Positions 9,901 to 19,588 are shown, numbered from the stretch's first letter. The stretch is 47,706 nucleotides of DNA from Lyngbya sp. HA4199-MV5 (GCA_019359375.1 JAHHHL010000047.1:1-47706), one strand, 5' to 3'. Program-made: numbers and translations. The notes: a model not told the origin generated them from the sequence alone.

Positions 9901-12486
9901 ATGGCTGTAATTACTACTGCTCTGCATACAGAAATGCAGCAGTCTTATCTAGAATATGCCATGAGCGTCATCGTAGGGCGCGCCCTGCCGGATGTGCGCG
10001 ATGGGCTGAAACCAGTACACCGACGTATTCTCTACGCGATGCATGAGTTGGGCTTAACCCCCGATCGCCCCTATCGTAAATGCGCTCGCGTGGTTGGGGA
10101 TGTGCTGGGTAAGTACCATCCCCACGGCGATCAGGCTGTTTATGATGCCCTTGTGCGGCTGGTGCAGGATTTTTCCAGCCGCTACCCGTTGCTGGGGGGG
10201 CATGGCAACTTCGGTTCAGTCGATAACGATCCCCCAGCAGCGATGCGGTACACCGAAACCCGACTGGCACCGCTGGGTAACGAAACGCTGCTCACTGAGA
10301 TTGGCGAGGCAACGGTTGATTTTGTCGGCAACTTCGACAATTCGCAGCAGGAGCCAACGGTCTTACCCGCACAATTGCCGATTCTTCTGCTCAACGGCAG
10401 TTCGGGGATTGCGGTCGGTATGGCGACCAACATTCCACCCCACAACCTGGGCGAAATTGTGGATGGGCTAGTGGCGCTAATCGACAATCCCAACCTGCCC
10501 GATGCCAGACTGTTTGAACTCATTCCAGGTCCCGACTTTCCCACAGGTGGCGAAATCATTGGCACCGAGGGCATCCAGGAAGCCTACGTGACAGGCAAAG
10601 GCAGCATTCCCGTGCGGGGCATTGCTCAGGTTGAGGAACTGCAAATTGGGCGTGGTCGGCATCGACGCACAGCGTTAGTGGTCACCGAACTGCCCTATCA
10701 GGTCAACAAAGCCGCCTGGATTGAAAAGATGGCAGAACTGGTCAACCAGGGGCGCTTAGAGGGCATTGCGGATTTGCGGGATGAAAGCGATCGCGATGGC
10801 ATTCGAGTGGTTATTGAACTCCGTCGGGATATCAATCCCCAAAAAATTCTCAGCAGCCTGTATCGCCAGACCGCCCTACAGTCGAACTTTGGCACGATTA
10901 TGCTGGCACTTGCGGATGGGCAACCGCGCCAGATGCCGCTGCGAGAATTGCTTCAGCAGTTTTTGGCGTTTCGAGAAGACACGCTCACCCGTCGCTATCG
11001 TCACGAGTTAAATCAAGCCGAAACGCGCACTCATATCGTTGAAGGGCTGCTGCTGGCGTTGACCAACCTCGATCTGGTCATTGACATTTTGCGCCATGCC
11101 CCGGATGGCAGCACAGCTAAGATGCAGTTTCAGGAGCGGTTAGACCTGAGCGATCGTCAGGCTGATGCCATTCTCTCGATGCCGCTGCGACGGCTGATCA
11201 CCACCGAACGCCAAAGCCTCCAAACCGAGTTTGATGCGTTAACCGCACAAATGCAAGAACTGCAACGACTGCTGGGCGATCGGCGCGAACTGCTCAAAGT
11301 GCTCAAAAAAGATCTCCGGGCACTGAAGAAGAAGTATGCCGACCCGCGACGAACGAAGATTGTTGAAGAGAGGAGTCAGGAGTCAGGGGTCAGGAGGCAG
11401 CAGTTGGAAATTGGCGAACAGCTTACGCTCGGTCAGTCGCCGCTGATAACCAACTACCAACCACTAACCACTAACTACCAACCACTAACAACCCCAACAC
11501 ACGAGGCGGAAGTTGAAGAAACCGTCGTCGAACTCACCCAGCGGGGCTATATCCGTCGGCTTACCACCAAAGCCTTTCAGCGTAACCAAAGTAAAGCAGC
11601 TGATAAACCCATGCAGGCGCTGGAAGACAGTGATGACTTTGTGGTGCAGACAGAATTTGCAACGACAGCACAAACCTTAGTGGTCTTCACTCGTAGTGGC
11701 AAAGCTTATCCATTGGACGTGAAAGAGGTGCCACAGGTGACAGGAAAGTCTCGCGGTACGCCGTTAGTCACTCTGCTACCACCATCCGCGCAGAACGATC
11801 CGGCTTCGGTGGTGGGTTGTTTTGTACTGACGGACGATCGCGACGACACCGATCTTCTGCTTGTCACGCAGCAGGGGCGCATCAAACGGCTACCGCTGGT
11901 AGAGTTGGGCGATTTGACGGGTCGAGGCTTAACCGTCCTGAAGTTAAAACCAGAGGATCAGCTTGCGTTTGTCAGCTTGACGGAAGTGGGCGATCAGCTT
12001 GTGTTGGCAACAGCAGGCGGACGTTTGCTGCGATTGGTGATCAACGATGAGCAACTGCCAGCGCTGAGTCGAGTGGCACAGGGCAGTGTGGCGATTCGAC
12101 TACGAAAACAAGAAAAATTGGTGGGCTATACGCTGATTTACCAGGGTGACGATCTTCTCTTGCTCTCTGAACAGGGTGATGTCAAACGCTTATCGATCGA
12201 CACCCTCCGCCTTTCTACAGCAGGAGACCTCGGCACTCAATCGTTTAAATTTGCAGGCAAAACCGATGCCCTTGCGGGTATGGTGGCAGCCACGCCCGAT
12301 ACTCTCGTTACCGTGCTAACCAGCAACAACCGCATGACGCGCTTGACCAGTGGTGAAATGCCCCTCAAAGGTCGAGATGAGTTGGGCGATCGCACCCTCC
12401 CGCTTGAACCAGACGAACGCATTACGGTCGTCATCATTCCCAAACTGCCCCTACCTGAACTGGAAGAAGCGGCGATCGATCCCTAG
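9901..12486 (+). CDS. gyrA: type II DNA topoisomerase A subunit (GyrA/ParC-like)
   Basis: It cleaves and rejoins DNA as the A subunit of gyrase or topoisomerase IV. The start ATG 9901 has AAGGA about 9 nt upstream. The catalytic Tyr is Y117 in [10 protein letters not shown]; the winged-helix region [14 protein letters not shown] and the tower and coiled-coil follow to about residue 485. The C-terminal beta-pinwheel has six blade-like repeats (for example [36 protein letters not shown]). The canonical GyrA box QRRGGKG is not seen; the first blade reads QRNQSKA. This may therefore be the second, ParC-like A subunit found in cyanobacteria rather than true gyrase A. The position equal to E. coli GyrA Ser83 is Gln78 ([10 protein letters not shown]). 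Residues ~490-534 are a repeat-derived insertion. Confidence 0.93.
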   Translation: MAVITTALHTEMQQSYLEYAMSVIVGRALPDVRDGLKPVHRRILYAMHELGLTPDRPYRKCARVVGDVLGKYHPHGDQAVYDALVRLVQDFSSRYPLLGGHGNFGSVDNDPPAAMRYTETRLAPLGNETLLTEIGEATVDFVGNFDNSQQEPTVLPAQLPILLLNGSSGIAVGMATNIPPHNLGEIVDGLVALIDNPNLPDARLFELIPGPDFPTGGEIIGTEGIQEAYVTGKGSIPVRGIAQVEELQIGRGRHRRTALVVTELPYQVNKAAWIEKMAELVNQGRLEGIADLRDESDRDGIRVVIELRRDINPQKILSSLYRQTALQSNFGTIMLALADGQPRQMPLRELLQQFLAFREDTLTRRYRHELNQAETRTHIVEGLLLALTNLDLVIDILRHAPDGSTAKMQFQERLDLSDRQADAILSMPLRRLITTERQSLQTEFDALTAQMQELQRLLGDRRELLKVLKKDLRALKKKYADPRRTKIVEERSQESGVRRQQLEIGEQLTLGQSPLITNYQPLTTNYQPLTTPTHEAEVEETVVELTQRGYIRRLTTKAFQRNQSKAADKPMQALEDSDDFVVQTEFATTAQTLVVFTRSGKAYPLDVKEVPQVTGKSRGTPLVTLLPPSAQNDPASVVGCFVLTDDRDDTDLLLVTQQGRIKRLPLVELGDLTGRGLTVLKLKPEDQLAFVSLTEVGDQLVLATAGGRLLRLVINDEQLPALSRVAQGSVAIRLRKQEKLVGYTLIYQGDDLLLLSEQGDVKRLSIDTLRLSTAGDLGTQSFKFAGKTDALAGMVAATPDTLVTVLTSNNRMTRLTSGEMPLKGRDELGDRTLPLEPDERITVVIIPKLPLPELEEAAIDP
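11368..11500 (+). repeat. intergenic-type repeat inserted in frame into gyrA
   Basis: Inside gyrA the DNA changes to stacked GGAGTCAGGAGTCAGG-like units followed by a direct repeat of AACTACCAACCACTAAC (twice in about 45 bases). Such sequence is normal between genes in filamentous cyanobacteria, not within them. It encodes a polar segment containing NYQPLTT twice, exactly in the linker between the catalytic core and the beta-pinwheel, and keeps the frame. Confidence 0.7.
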
Positions 12487-12501
12487 CCCGGTAAAAACAG
12501 C

Positions 12502-13320
12502 TTACCCCTGCCGCTGTAGCAGCGTTTGGAGTTGTTGCGTTTGCAGTAGCGCCTGAAAGTGGGCATCGCCTTTAGCCAGCGCGCGATAGAGGGGAGGATT
12601 GAGTTTAATCGCTCGTTGTAGATAGTTAAGTGCCAGTTGAGTGTCTCCCTGAAGGGCATAGCACCGGGCTTTGCTATACCAGGCATCCGGATTATTTGGC
12701 TTGTTTTGAAGGGATTTGTCGAAGCTGGCGATCGCGCCCTCGTAGTCGCCCTGCTGAGTTAACAGGGTGCCTTGATAGTTCCAGGCGTAGTAGCACAGCG
12801 GATTAATGGACAGAGTGCGATCGAGACTCGCAAGCGCCAGATCAGTTTTGCCGAGGCTGGCAAGCACCTTACTACGGCTATACCAGGCTTTGTAGTCATC
12901 GGGATTCGCTTCAATGACGCGATCAAAACAGGCAAGTGCTTCCTCATCGCGGTGCAGATGCGCCAACGCCTTGCCCTGGTTGTAACGCGCCTTCAAGTCG
13001 TTGGGATTTAACCGCAGCGTTTTTTGAAGGCAGACCAGTGCGTCTTTGTAGTGACCCAACTTGGCAAGTACGATGCCTTTGCCATGCCACGCTAAAGCAA
13101 ACTCGGGATGAATGCGCAACGCCTGGTCAAAGCTGGCAAGGGCTTCTTGAAAGCGGCTTAGATTTTCGAGCGCGTAACCACGGTTGTTCCACACCTCATA
13201 AAGGTCAGACTGTGTGGCTAAAACTCTGTCATAGCCCGCGATCGCCCCTTCATAGTGTCCCAACCCATACAAGATATTGCCGTGACTATACCAGGCAGCA
13301 GAGTTCAGATCATGCTCCAT
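12502..13320 (-). CDS. TPR-repeat protein
   Basis: The 272 residues are almost wholly about seven tetratricopeptide repeats of 34 residues, each with the W-x-x-x-G-x-x-L-x-x-x-x-x-x-A-L-x-x-F/Y-D pattern (for example AWYSHGNILYGLGHYEGAIA). No signal peptide or catalytic domain is present, so it is probably a cytoplasmic scaffold. It ends 15 bases from the end of gyrA, which converges on it with no obvious terminator between. A second, longer TPR gene of the same style lies at 14089-15513. Confidence 0.88.
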   Translation of the reverse strand: MEHDLNSAAWYSHGNILYGLGHYEGAIAGYDRVLATQSDLYEVWNNRGYALENLSRFQEALASFDQALRIHPEFALAWHGKGIVLAKLGHYKDALVCLQKTLRLNPNDLKARYNQGKALAHLHRDEEALACFDRVIEANPDDYKAWYSRSKVLASLGKTDLALASLDRTLSINPLCYYAWNYQGTLLTQQGDYEGAIASFDKSLQNKPNNPDAWYSKARCYALQGDTQLALNYLQRAIKLNPPLYRALAKGDAHFQALLQTQQLQTLLQRQG

Positions 13321-13465
13321 AACCTACCCTAAGCCCCAAGAACTCCTGTTCCTAGAGTGACCAAAAACGAGCAAAATTCTCTCACGATCGTCTAGTTTCC
13401 GTAAATTTACGCCGATATTAATAGAACCAAGGTGATTTCTCTTAAAGAATCTACCCAATGGATGC

Positions 13466-13514
13466 CGTAGTGTAAGCGTCTGGCTGGCGACGCGGGCACG
13501 ATGCCTGCACTACG
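13466..13514. repeat. palindromic element with outer stem and two inner hairpins
   Basis: Outer arms CGTAGTG (13466-13472) and CACTACG (13508-13514) pair perfectly. Between them GCGTC (13476-13480) pairs with GACGC (13489-13493), and GGCA (13495-13498) with TGCC (13502-13505). The result is a small three-way junction in the gap 13321-13608, which otherwise shows no gene. Confidence 0.6.
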
Positions 13515-13608
13515 TCCGCACCATATTGGATCATTGTTTTTGTGGAAAACGCCTAAGCAGAAATTCCGAAGCCGTGCCCAGCCATGACGTGTACACTCAC
13601 CCATTGAG

Positions 13609-14007
13609 ATGAAAATTTATTTGACCCATTGTTCCGCTGAAAAAGAGAGCACCTTAAAGGGAACAGGTATCGCAACGACTCCCGCGAAGCTCTATACAAA
13701 TCCTGAGCTGCAAGCGTTTATGCAACGTTGCCAAAACAAAGGTGTTGCGTGGGCAATTCTGTCCGATCGCTACGGCGTGTGGCTCCCCAACATCACGCAC
13801 GAATGGTACGAGAAACACCCTTCAACCGTGACTGAAGAGGAATTTCGCCAGCTTGTGGCACAGTGCGATCGCACGTTGCAAGCCTACGATGAAATCTATT
13901 TTTTCGTCCGACCCGCCACGTTCCATCCCTTCTACCAAAAGGTTTTAACGACAATCAGGTTGGCTTCACGCGTCACTCAGTTTCGTGACATGCAGATGAT
14001 TGAGTAA
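13609..14007 (+). CDS. small protein resembling DUF6884/YaaA-like proteins
   Basis: A 132-residue cytoplasmic protein. The N-terminal YLTHCSAEKES, the PAKLYTNPELQAFMQRC segment and ILSDRYGVWLP followed by HEWYEKHPS recall the DUF6884 group, where a Cys near the N-terminus and the LSxxYGxxxP motif are conserved. The assignment is by pattern only. In that group some members are linked to nucleotide or phage-defence functions, but nothing specific can be said here. It lies alone on the plus strand between two minus-strand TPR genes, and the start ATG 13609 follows a short AT-rich gap. Confidence 0.65.
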   Translation: MKIYLTHCSAEKESTLKGTGIATTPAKLYTNPELQAFMQRCQNKGVAWAILSDRYGVWLPNITHEWYEKHPSTVTEEEFRQLVAQCDRTLQAYDEIYFFVRPATFHPFYQKVLTTIRLASRVTQFRDMQMIE

Positions 14008-14052
14008 AACTGACCCAATAGTTTCCCAAGACCTCCAAGGTTTTCACCCTAG

Positions 14053-14084
14053 ATCTAAGTGTTGACAAATCTAAGTGTTGACAA
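14053..14084. repeat. 16-bp perfect tandem duplication
   Basis: ATCTAAGTGTTGACAA occurs at 14053-14068 and again, directly abutting and identical, at 14069-14084. It lies in the 80-base gap before the stop codon of the TPR gene on the other strand. Confidence 0.9.
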
Positions 14085-14088
14085 AGCA

Positions 14089-15513
14089 TTACGTCAGGTG
14101 CGGGAACGATCGCAAGGGGTTCTCTGTTCCCTGCGTGCGATCAAAGGATGCTGTCTCGTCCAAGCGTTCAACGGCAATGCGACCTTCGCTGGCATCCTCG
14201 CGAGGAAAGGCTTGCAGCGACTGATTGCGATCGAGCGCCAGGGCACGACGGCTCTGCGCATCGGGAAAATTGGGCTTAATTTCCAGGGCTTTATCGTAGC
14301 TGGCAACAGCAGAGGCATAATCGCCCAAATGCCCTAGCGCCGAGCCACGGCTGTACCAGGCTGGGTGAAATTCGGGGTTGATGCTAATAGCGCGATCGTA
14401 GCTGTCGATCGCGGCTTCGTTTTGCCCCAAATGCCCCAACGCAATGCCACGACAGTACCAGGCTTCGGGCATCTCTGGCTGAAACTGCACGGCTTTGTCG
14501 TAGCTGGCGATCGCTTCAGCGTAGAGACCTAGCTTACGAAAGGCAGACCCACGACTAAACCAGGCTTTGGCAAACCCTGGATTCAGCTTCAGTGCATGAT
14601 CATACCGGGCGATCGCCTCACGGTAAGAGCCAGACTTATACAGGGCACTGCCCCAGTTGTACCAGGCTTCACGCAGGTTTGGCTTGAGGTCAAGCGCCTT
14701 ACGGTAGCTCGCGATCGCCTCATCATACTGACCAAGGGCATCAAACGCATTGCCCCGGTTGTACCAAGCTTCGTAGAGGGTGGCATTGATTGCCAAGGCT
14801 TTTTTATAGCTGTAAATGGCTTCTTCGTGCCGGTGTAGCTTGTGCAGCACGTTGCCCCGGTTATACCAGGCTCCATACCACTCTGGCTTAATGGTCAGCA
14901 CGCGATCGTAGCTACTAAGGGCTTCCCGATAGTGTCCAAGCTGGTGCAGCGTGTTGGCACGGTTATACCAGGCATGAGAGTAGTGCGGTCGATACTTAAT
15001 TGCCTGGTCGTAGCTTTCGATCGCACCTTGGTAGCGCCCTAGCTTGTATAAAATAATGCCCCGGTTGTACCAGGATTTAGAGTAATCTGGCTCATACTCC
15101 AGAGCTTTGTCGTAGCTCTTGAGTGCTTCTTCGTAGCAGCCCGATTTGTCAAGGGCATTGCCCCGGTTGTGCCAAGCCTGGTGAAAGGTTGTCCGCAGCT
15201 TAATTGCTTTGTCGTAGCTGGCGATCGCTTCTTCGTAGCTACGCAGGTTGTAAAGTGCAATGCCGCGACTATTCAACGCTTCAGGGTAGTTGGGTTCCAG
15301 GTCGATCGCCTGATTAAAGCTCGCTACTGCCTCTTCATAGTGACTCAGTTCAGAGAGCGTCACGCCGCGAGTATGCCAAACGTGATGCCAGTCTGGGCGA
15401 AACTGTAAAACGCGGTCAAAGCTGAGTAGCGCGTCTTCAAACGCTCCAGCGCGGCTGAGTTGCAACGCTTGCTGCAAGAAGAATTCTGCTTCTGAATCCA
15501 AATGCTGAGACAT
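14089..15513 (-). CDS. TPR-repeat protein (about 12 repeats)
   Basis: A 474-residue protein built from about twelve consecutive TPR units that match the consensus closely (AWYNRGNALDKSGCYEEALKSYDKALEYEPDY-like, 34-residue period). A short polar tail follows (SEGRIAVERLDETASF). The repeats are also visible at DNA level, with recurring TACCAGGC blocks, so the array can expand or contract by recombination. No signal peptide or enzyme domain is seen; a scaffold role is inferred. Its promoter must lie in 15514-15856, where I see nothing else convincing. Confidence 0.9.
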   Translation of the reverse strand: MSQHLDSEAEFFLQQALQLSRAGAFEDALLSFDRVLQFRPDWHHVWHTRGVTLSELSHYEEAVASFNQAIDLEPNYPEALNSRGIALYNLRSYEEAIASYDKAIKLRTTFHQAWHNRGNALDKSGCYEEALKSYDKALEYEPDYSKSWYNRGIILYKLGRYQGAIESYDQAIKYRPHYSHAWYNRANTLHQLGHYREALSSYDRVLTIKPEWYGAWYNRGNVLHKLHRHEEAIYSYKKALAINATLYEAWYNRGNAFDALGQYDEAIASYRKALDLKPNLREAWYNWGSALYKSGSYREAIARYDHALKLNPGFAKAWFSRGSAFRKLGLYAEAIASYDKAVQFQPEMPEAWYCRGIALGHLGQNEAAIDSYDRAISINPEFHPAWYSRGSALGHLGDYASAVASYDKALEIKPNFPDAQSRRALALDRNQSLQAFPREDASEGRIAVERLDETASFDRTQGTENPLRSFPHLT

Positions 15514-15856
15514 ATTAAACGCTCAACAAGGAACGAACCTTGGACACAAAAAATAGTGATGCCATTACACCAGCTTAACAGGAACAAGAAAAGAGCGTAA
15601 ATAAAGCGTTAAAGCTAGATGAATCGAGCCAGATGAATCCTTACTTATTACAGCTAATCATCCTATTGACCAGCACCAAACCAGCACCAGGTGAAATAAC
15701 GATGAGCCAAGCTGTGAGAATTGATCGGCGATCGAGTAGAGAGTGCAACAGAGCTTCTCCTCCAAGATCAGCCCAACCAATGCCAGGAATGATTGACCAA
15801 CTCCATACGTATGCTGATTGTAACTTGAGTTTGCCGAGAGATTCAGTATCGCTGCC

Positions 15857-15986
15857 CTAGGGCGTGTCATCAATTAGCTCCGAAACCTTGCAATATCAGC
15901 AGTGTCACGCCCGTCCCAACACACCAGGCTAGGGGCTGGAACCTTTACTGCAAGCAATGTGTAGAGTAATTGATGACAGCCCCTAG
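15857..15986 (+). mobile_element. 130-bp MITE-like element, copy A
   Basis: It begins CTAGGGCGTGTCATCAATTA and ends in the complement of CTAGGGGCTGTCATCAATTA, giving near-identical 20-bp terminal inverted repeats. It has no coding capacity. A second copy of exactly the same length lies inverted at 20852-20981, with the interior also clearly alignable. The ends carry the palindrome CTAG, a likely target preference. An internal CTAGGGGCTGG block repeats the terminal motif. Confidence 0.85.
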
Positions 15987-15999
15987 AGATGGCAAAAGA

Positions 16000-16078
16000 T
16001 CAGCTTCACAAAAGGTCAGCTTCACAAAAGGCTTTTCGCCCCTTTTACCAATTTGAGAGCAGGCAATTTGAGAGCAGG
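16000..16078. repeat. two short tandem duplications beside copy A
   Basis: TCAGCTTCACAAAAGG is perfectly duplicated (16000-16015 and 16016-16031), and CAATTTGAGAGCAGG is perfectly duplicated (16049-16063 and 16064-16078). The wider gap 15987-16614 shows no convincing gene. Confidence 0.88.
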
Positions 16079-16548
16079 GTCAGCCGTGAGTTTGTCTTAA
16101 TGCGGCTTGAATGTTGCCACCTGGTGCCAGAACAGCCCGTTCTGCAAATTTCTCACGATCGCGGAAACGTTTGATAAAAAAAGCTCATCTATAGCAGCAA
16201 GCCCGATTAAGCTAACTCGAAAATTAAGCAAAAACCCGCGATTGTGTCAGCGATGAACTATAAAGAAATATGTATCTCCCCAGGAGGATGTGGCTGAAAC
16301 GGATATTCCCGTATCAACTAATAGGGTCTTTGTGTTCACGTTCTTTTACAGAGGCATCGGCATGGCTAAGCACTTATCATAAAACTGATAAGTTCAGCTT
16401 ATTATTTTCGTGTGTCTTGATGGGAGAGAATCATTGCAACAGTGATAGTCCTAAGCAAGACATAACGTATGCGGCAGCCGATTCATTCATCGCTGTTTAA
16501 TGCTTTGAGCGCTGGAGCTAACGAGCAATTGCGCTGATTAAGTCATTA

Positions 16549-16563
16549 ATCTCTTAAAGAGAT
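16549..16563. promoter_or_regulatory. perfect 15-bp palindrome, candidate operator
   Basis: ATCTCTT, a central A, then AAGAGAT form a perfect dyad 52 bases before the acyltransferase start, a usual place for a dimeric regulator. No regulator gene is adjacent, so the assignment rests on symmetry and position alone. Confidence 0.35.
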
Positions 16564-16614
16564 GCTGTATGTTCCTGTTTCCAGGTTTGTGCATAGAAGA
16601 GATTTTAAATATTC

Positions 16615-18042
16615 ATGGTTAACTCAAAAATGGCTCGATCGCCGCGTTTGGCTTGGTTAGAGGGCATCCGCATTTTAGCGGCGGTTTTGCTGTTGCTCTA
16701 TCATGCCCAACTGCTGTTTACAGGCTACGCCTACACCCCACAGCCCACTGGGCTAGCAACGAATCTGAAGCAACTGGTCACTCCGGTAGACGGCGGGGTT
16801 GATCCTGGCATGTTTCTCCGCTTTTTGGGGATTCCAGCCTGGTTCGGCTTTCAGTTTGTCGATGTATTTGTCTTGCTGAGTGGCTTTAGCCTGGTGCTGT
16901 CGCTGCGAGGCAAGCCGATCGCCGTGGGTAGCTTTCTAAAGCGACGAGTGCTACGAATTTTGTGGCCCTATTGGACGGTTGCGTGGCTCTCTTATCCAGC
17001 CTTGTGGGCGATCGGGGTGGCAACTCACAGCTACATCCCCAGCTTGTGGCATATCTTTGCGGGAGTCACCTTTCCACTGTTGTTTGACTATAGCGGCGAG
17101 CTATTGCTGGCAACCAGTGGACCGTGGTGGTTTGTGCCGCTTATCCTTAGCTTTGCGCTGATTTTTCCTTTTCTCTGGCATCTCTTACAGCGTTGGGGCA
17201 GTGCGAACCTGTTGTTGATCAGTACATTGCTAACAGTGGCATACCGTGCCCTGGCAATCTACAAGTTTGACGGTCATCCGACCTACGTGATTTTAGATAC
17301 CCCCACTGATTGGCACCCCTTTTTAATTTTTCTATCCAAGCTGAGCACGTTTGTGTTGGGTATGGTGGTGGCACAGCTTTATGCCCAAGGAAAGGGACCC
17401 ATTTTCTGGAACGCTCAGCGTGCCCTATTGCTGGGGATACCGCTATATGCGCTGGGATTTGTTTGCCAGTTTTATCGAGCAGGTTGGGTGTTTGTCGATT
17501 TGCTCTTACCTGTTGGGCTGACGCTGTGCTGCATGGTGCTGTTTCGGGCGCTGGCTCAGTTAAGACCGATCGCACCCGTGCTCGTTTGGTTGGGTGCCCA
17601 TAGCTATAGCTTTTTCTTGATCCACAATTTTGTGGTTGATCGCACGATCAGGTTAGTCGTGCAGGATGATCTCGCGCTCTATTACTGGCTGCTCCCGGTC
17701 ATGGTGGTAGGGACGCTCATTCTAGCGGTACTGGCAGATTATGCGAGTCCATTGCTTCAGCGCTTGGTGGGGGCATTGTTGCGCGATTTAGACTATGTGC
17801 TAACGCCAACCACCGTGCGACAACGACGAAGCTGGAGTCCGCGTGTGGGTGAAGCGGTGGTGTACCAAAGCAGAGCGGGTTGGACGGTGTTGAAAGTGGA
17901 AAAACTATTGGATGAACGGGAGTTCTTTTTGTGTCAAATCAGCGATGGGCATCGATCGCTCTGGGTGAATGAAGATGATCTAGACCCTGCCGTAAAGTTG
18001 TCTCAACCTGGGGAAGTCAGTAAAAACTCTGCCTTTTTCTGA
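16615..18042 (+). CDS. membrane acyltransferase 3 family protein (OafA/YrhL-like)
   Basis: Members transfer acetyl or other acyl groups onto sugars of surface polysaccharides from the inner membrane. The N-terminal signature RLAWLEGIRILAAVLLLLYH, with catalytic-type H30, and the later FVDVFVLLSGFSLVLSLRG and FLKRRVLRILWPYW mark the family. About ten hydrophobic segments run to residue ~390. The last ~75 residues are soluble (SPRVGEAVVYQSRAGWTVLK, then SLWVNEDDLDP) and look like an added SH3-like or nucleotide-free domain not typical of the family. A GT2 synthase and a glycoside hydrolase follow on the same strand, which suggests polysaccharide decoration. A 15-bp palindrome lies upstream. Confidence 0.88.
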   Translation: MVNSKMARSPRLAWLEGIRILAAVLLLLYHAQLLFTGYAYTPQPTGLATNLKQLVTPVDGGVDPGMFLRFLGIPAWFGFQFVDVFVLLSGFSLVLSLRGKPIAVGSFLKRRVLRILWPYWTVAWLSYPALWAIGVATHSYIPSLWHIFAGVTFPLLFDYSGELLLATSGPWWFVPLILSFALIFPFLWHLLQRWGSANLLLISTLLTVAYRALAIYKFDGHPTYVILDTPTDWHPFLIFLSKLSTFVLGMVVAQLYAQGKGPIFWNAQRALLLGIPLYALGFVCQFYRAGWVFVDLLLPVGLTLCCMVLFRALAQLRPIAPVLVWLGAHSYSFFLIHNFVVDRTIRLVVQDDLALYYWLLPVMVVGTLILAVLADYASPLLQRLVGALLRDLDYVLTPTTVRQRRSWSPRVGEAVVYQSRAGWTVLKVEKLLDEREFFLCQISDGHRSLWVNEDDLDPAVKLSQPGEVSKNSAFF

Positions 18043-18100
18043 GCGAGCACGATTCAGTTGCTGACCCAACGTTGACACCCCTAACCCTAATGATTGGAGG

Positions 18101-19588
18101 ATGGCTAAAGTGAGGAATTGGACGGGCGATATACCGAAGCTAATTTATACCCATGTGTTGCTGATTGGGGTTCCAACCATTTTTTATTACTGCCTGCGCG
18201 TCGGTGGCATGCCCTTGATCAGAATTCACGTCGCGATCGCCACCTTTTTTCTCTTAAGTTCCCTCGTTATTTTTTTGGAAGCCACGAATGCGCTGTTTCG
18301 ACGCTTTGCTGTAAAGCGCAAACGCCCAGAGATTGGACATCTCGCTCAGCTTAAGCAATCCACCAAGTCTGCGTTGGGAGTGAGCGGCAGCCAGCGTCCC
18401 CCCGCTACCAATCCGCTACCGCGTTGCTCGTTTCTGGTAGCAGCCTATTTACCCAATGAGAAAGACATCATTCTAGACACGCTGAAACATATTTTGCACA
18501 AGGTGCAGCGATCGTCAGACGGGCTAGAAGTCATCCTGGCTTATAATACGCCTGTTGATTTACCCATCGAAGATGATTTGCGTCGCTTGACTCTGATTCA
18601 CCCAGAGTTGCGCCTGCTGCGGGTAGAAGGGAGCCACTCTAAAGCCGAGAATTTGAATGCTGCCCTTCATGTGGTGACAGGCGAGATCACCTGCATTCTG
18701 GATGCAGACCACCACCCCGCACCCGACTGTTTTGTAAGAGCATGGCGCTGGCTGGAGCATGACTACGATGTGGTGCAGGGGCGCAACATTATTCGCAACC
18801 ACGGTCATAGCCTGCTGACGCTGAATGTGGCGATCGAGTTTGAAACGCTGTATGGGGTCAGCCATGCCGCAAAGTCGTTTCTCACCGATTCCACCATTTT
18901 TGGTGGCTCGAACGGCTACTGGCGGACAGAGGTTTTGCAGCAGATCCGCTTTAATCCGGCAATGCTGACCGAAGATATTGATGCTTCTATGAGGACTCTG
19001 TTAAGCGGCTATCGCATCCTTCACGATCGCAGTATTATTACGACCGAGCTTGCTCCGGCGGACTTCAATTCCTTTTGGTTTCAGCGCAAGCGATGGGCAC
19101 AGGGTTGGCTTGAGGTTAGCTTTAAGTACCAGCGTCGAGTCTGGAAGTCCAACCACTTTAGCCTCTGGCAAAAAGTTTACTGGACATACCTGCTCTACTT
19201 CTGTGTACTCTATTCACTGATCGCACTCCAGATCTTGCCGCTCATCTTAAGCCTCTTCCTCTATCAGGGCGATCTGCCACCCTCCGATAACCCCTTCCTC
19301 TGGTTCAGCACAGTCGTTACGTTTTCGAGCGGTGTTTACCAAACGCTGGTCACCATGAAGGTCGCTGCCGTTCGGTATCCGATCTTCTATTTTTTGCAAC
19401 ATGCGGTCATCATCTTCCTATACACCATCCTGAAAAACATGATTGCGGTGGTCGGGCTATACGATCATCTGCATGGGGTCAACAAATGGGTGGTTACACC
19501 GCGTGGCATCAAGCAAAAGCGTCCGCTACCAGTCCGTAAAACGCCTGTACTTGCTCCTACCGCCGCCGGGATCAGCTCTGCTAAATAG
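18101..19588 (+). CDS. membrane glycosyltransferase, GT2 (cellulose-synthase-like)
   Basis: A processive-type family 2 glycosyltransferase that would polymerise a beta-linked glycan from a nucleotide sugar at the inner membrane. Catalytic landmarks (numbered from ATG 18101): D201-A-D203 in ILDADHHP, T290-E291-D292 in MLTEDIDASM, and Q328-R-K-R-W332 in FQRKRWAQGW. Two hydrophobic segments precede the domain and about four follow it (QKVYWTYLLYFCVLYSLIAL onward), as in cellulose and related synthases. GGAGG directly abuts ATG 18101, so the GTG at 18110 (9 nt after the SD) is an equally likely start. It is 58 bases after the acyltransferase and probably in one operon with it. Confidence 0.9.
   Translation: MAKVRNWTGDIPKLIYTHVLLIGVPTIFYYCLRVGGMPLIRIHVAIATFFLLSSLVIFLEATNALFRRFAVKRKRPEIGHLAQLKQSTKSALGVSGSQRPPATNPLPRCSFLVAAYLPNEKDIILDTLKHILHKVQRSSDGLEVILAYNTPVDLPIEDDLRRLTLIHPELRLLRVEGSHSKAENLNAALHVVTGEITCILDADHHPAPDCFVRAWRWLEHDYDVVQGRNIIRNHGHSLLTLNVAIEFETLYGVSHAAKSFLTDSTIFGGSNGYWRTEVLQQIRFNPAMLTEDIDASMRTLLSGYRILHDRSIITTELAPADFNSFWFQRKRWAQGWLEVSFKYQRRVWKSNHFSLWQKVYWTYLLYFCVLYSLIALQILPLILSLFLYQGDLPPSDNPFLWFSTVVTFSSGVYQTLVTMKVAAVRYPIFYFLQHAVIIFLYTILKNMIAVVGLYDHLHGVNKWVVTPRGIKQKRPLPVRKTPVLAPTAAGISSAK

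Noticed and set aside
14089..15513. regular repeats that could suggest a CRISPR array
   Set aside because: The period is 102 bases and encodes TPR units; there are no constant repeats with unique spacers.
15633..16500. three short open frames in the gap before the acyltransferase
   Set aside because: They run across the MITE or tandem duplications and show no coding character.
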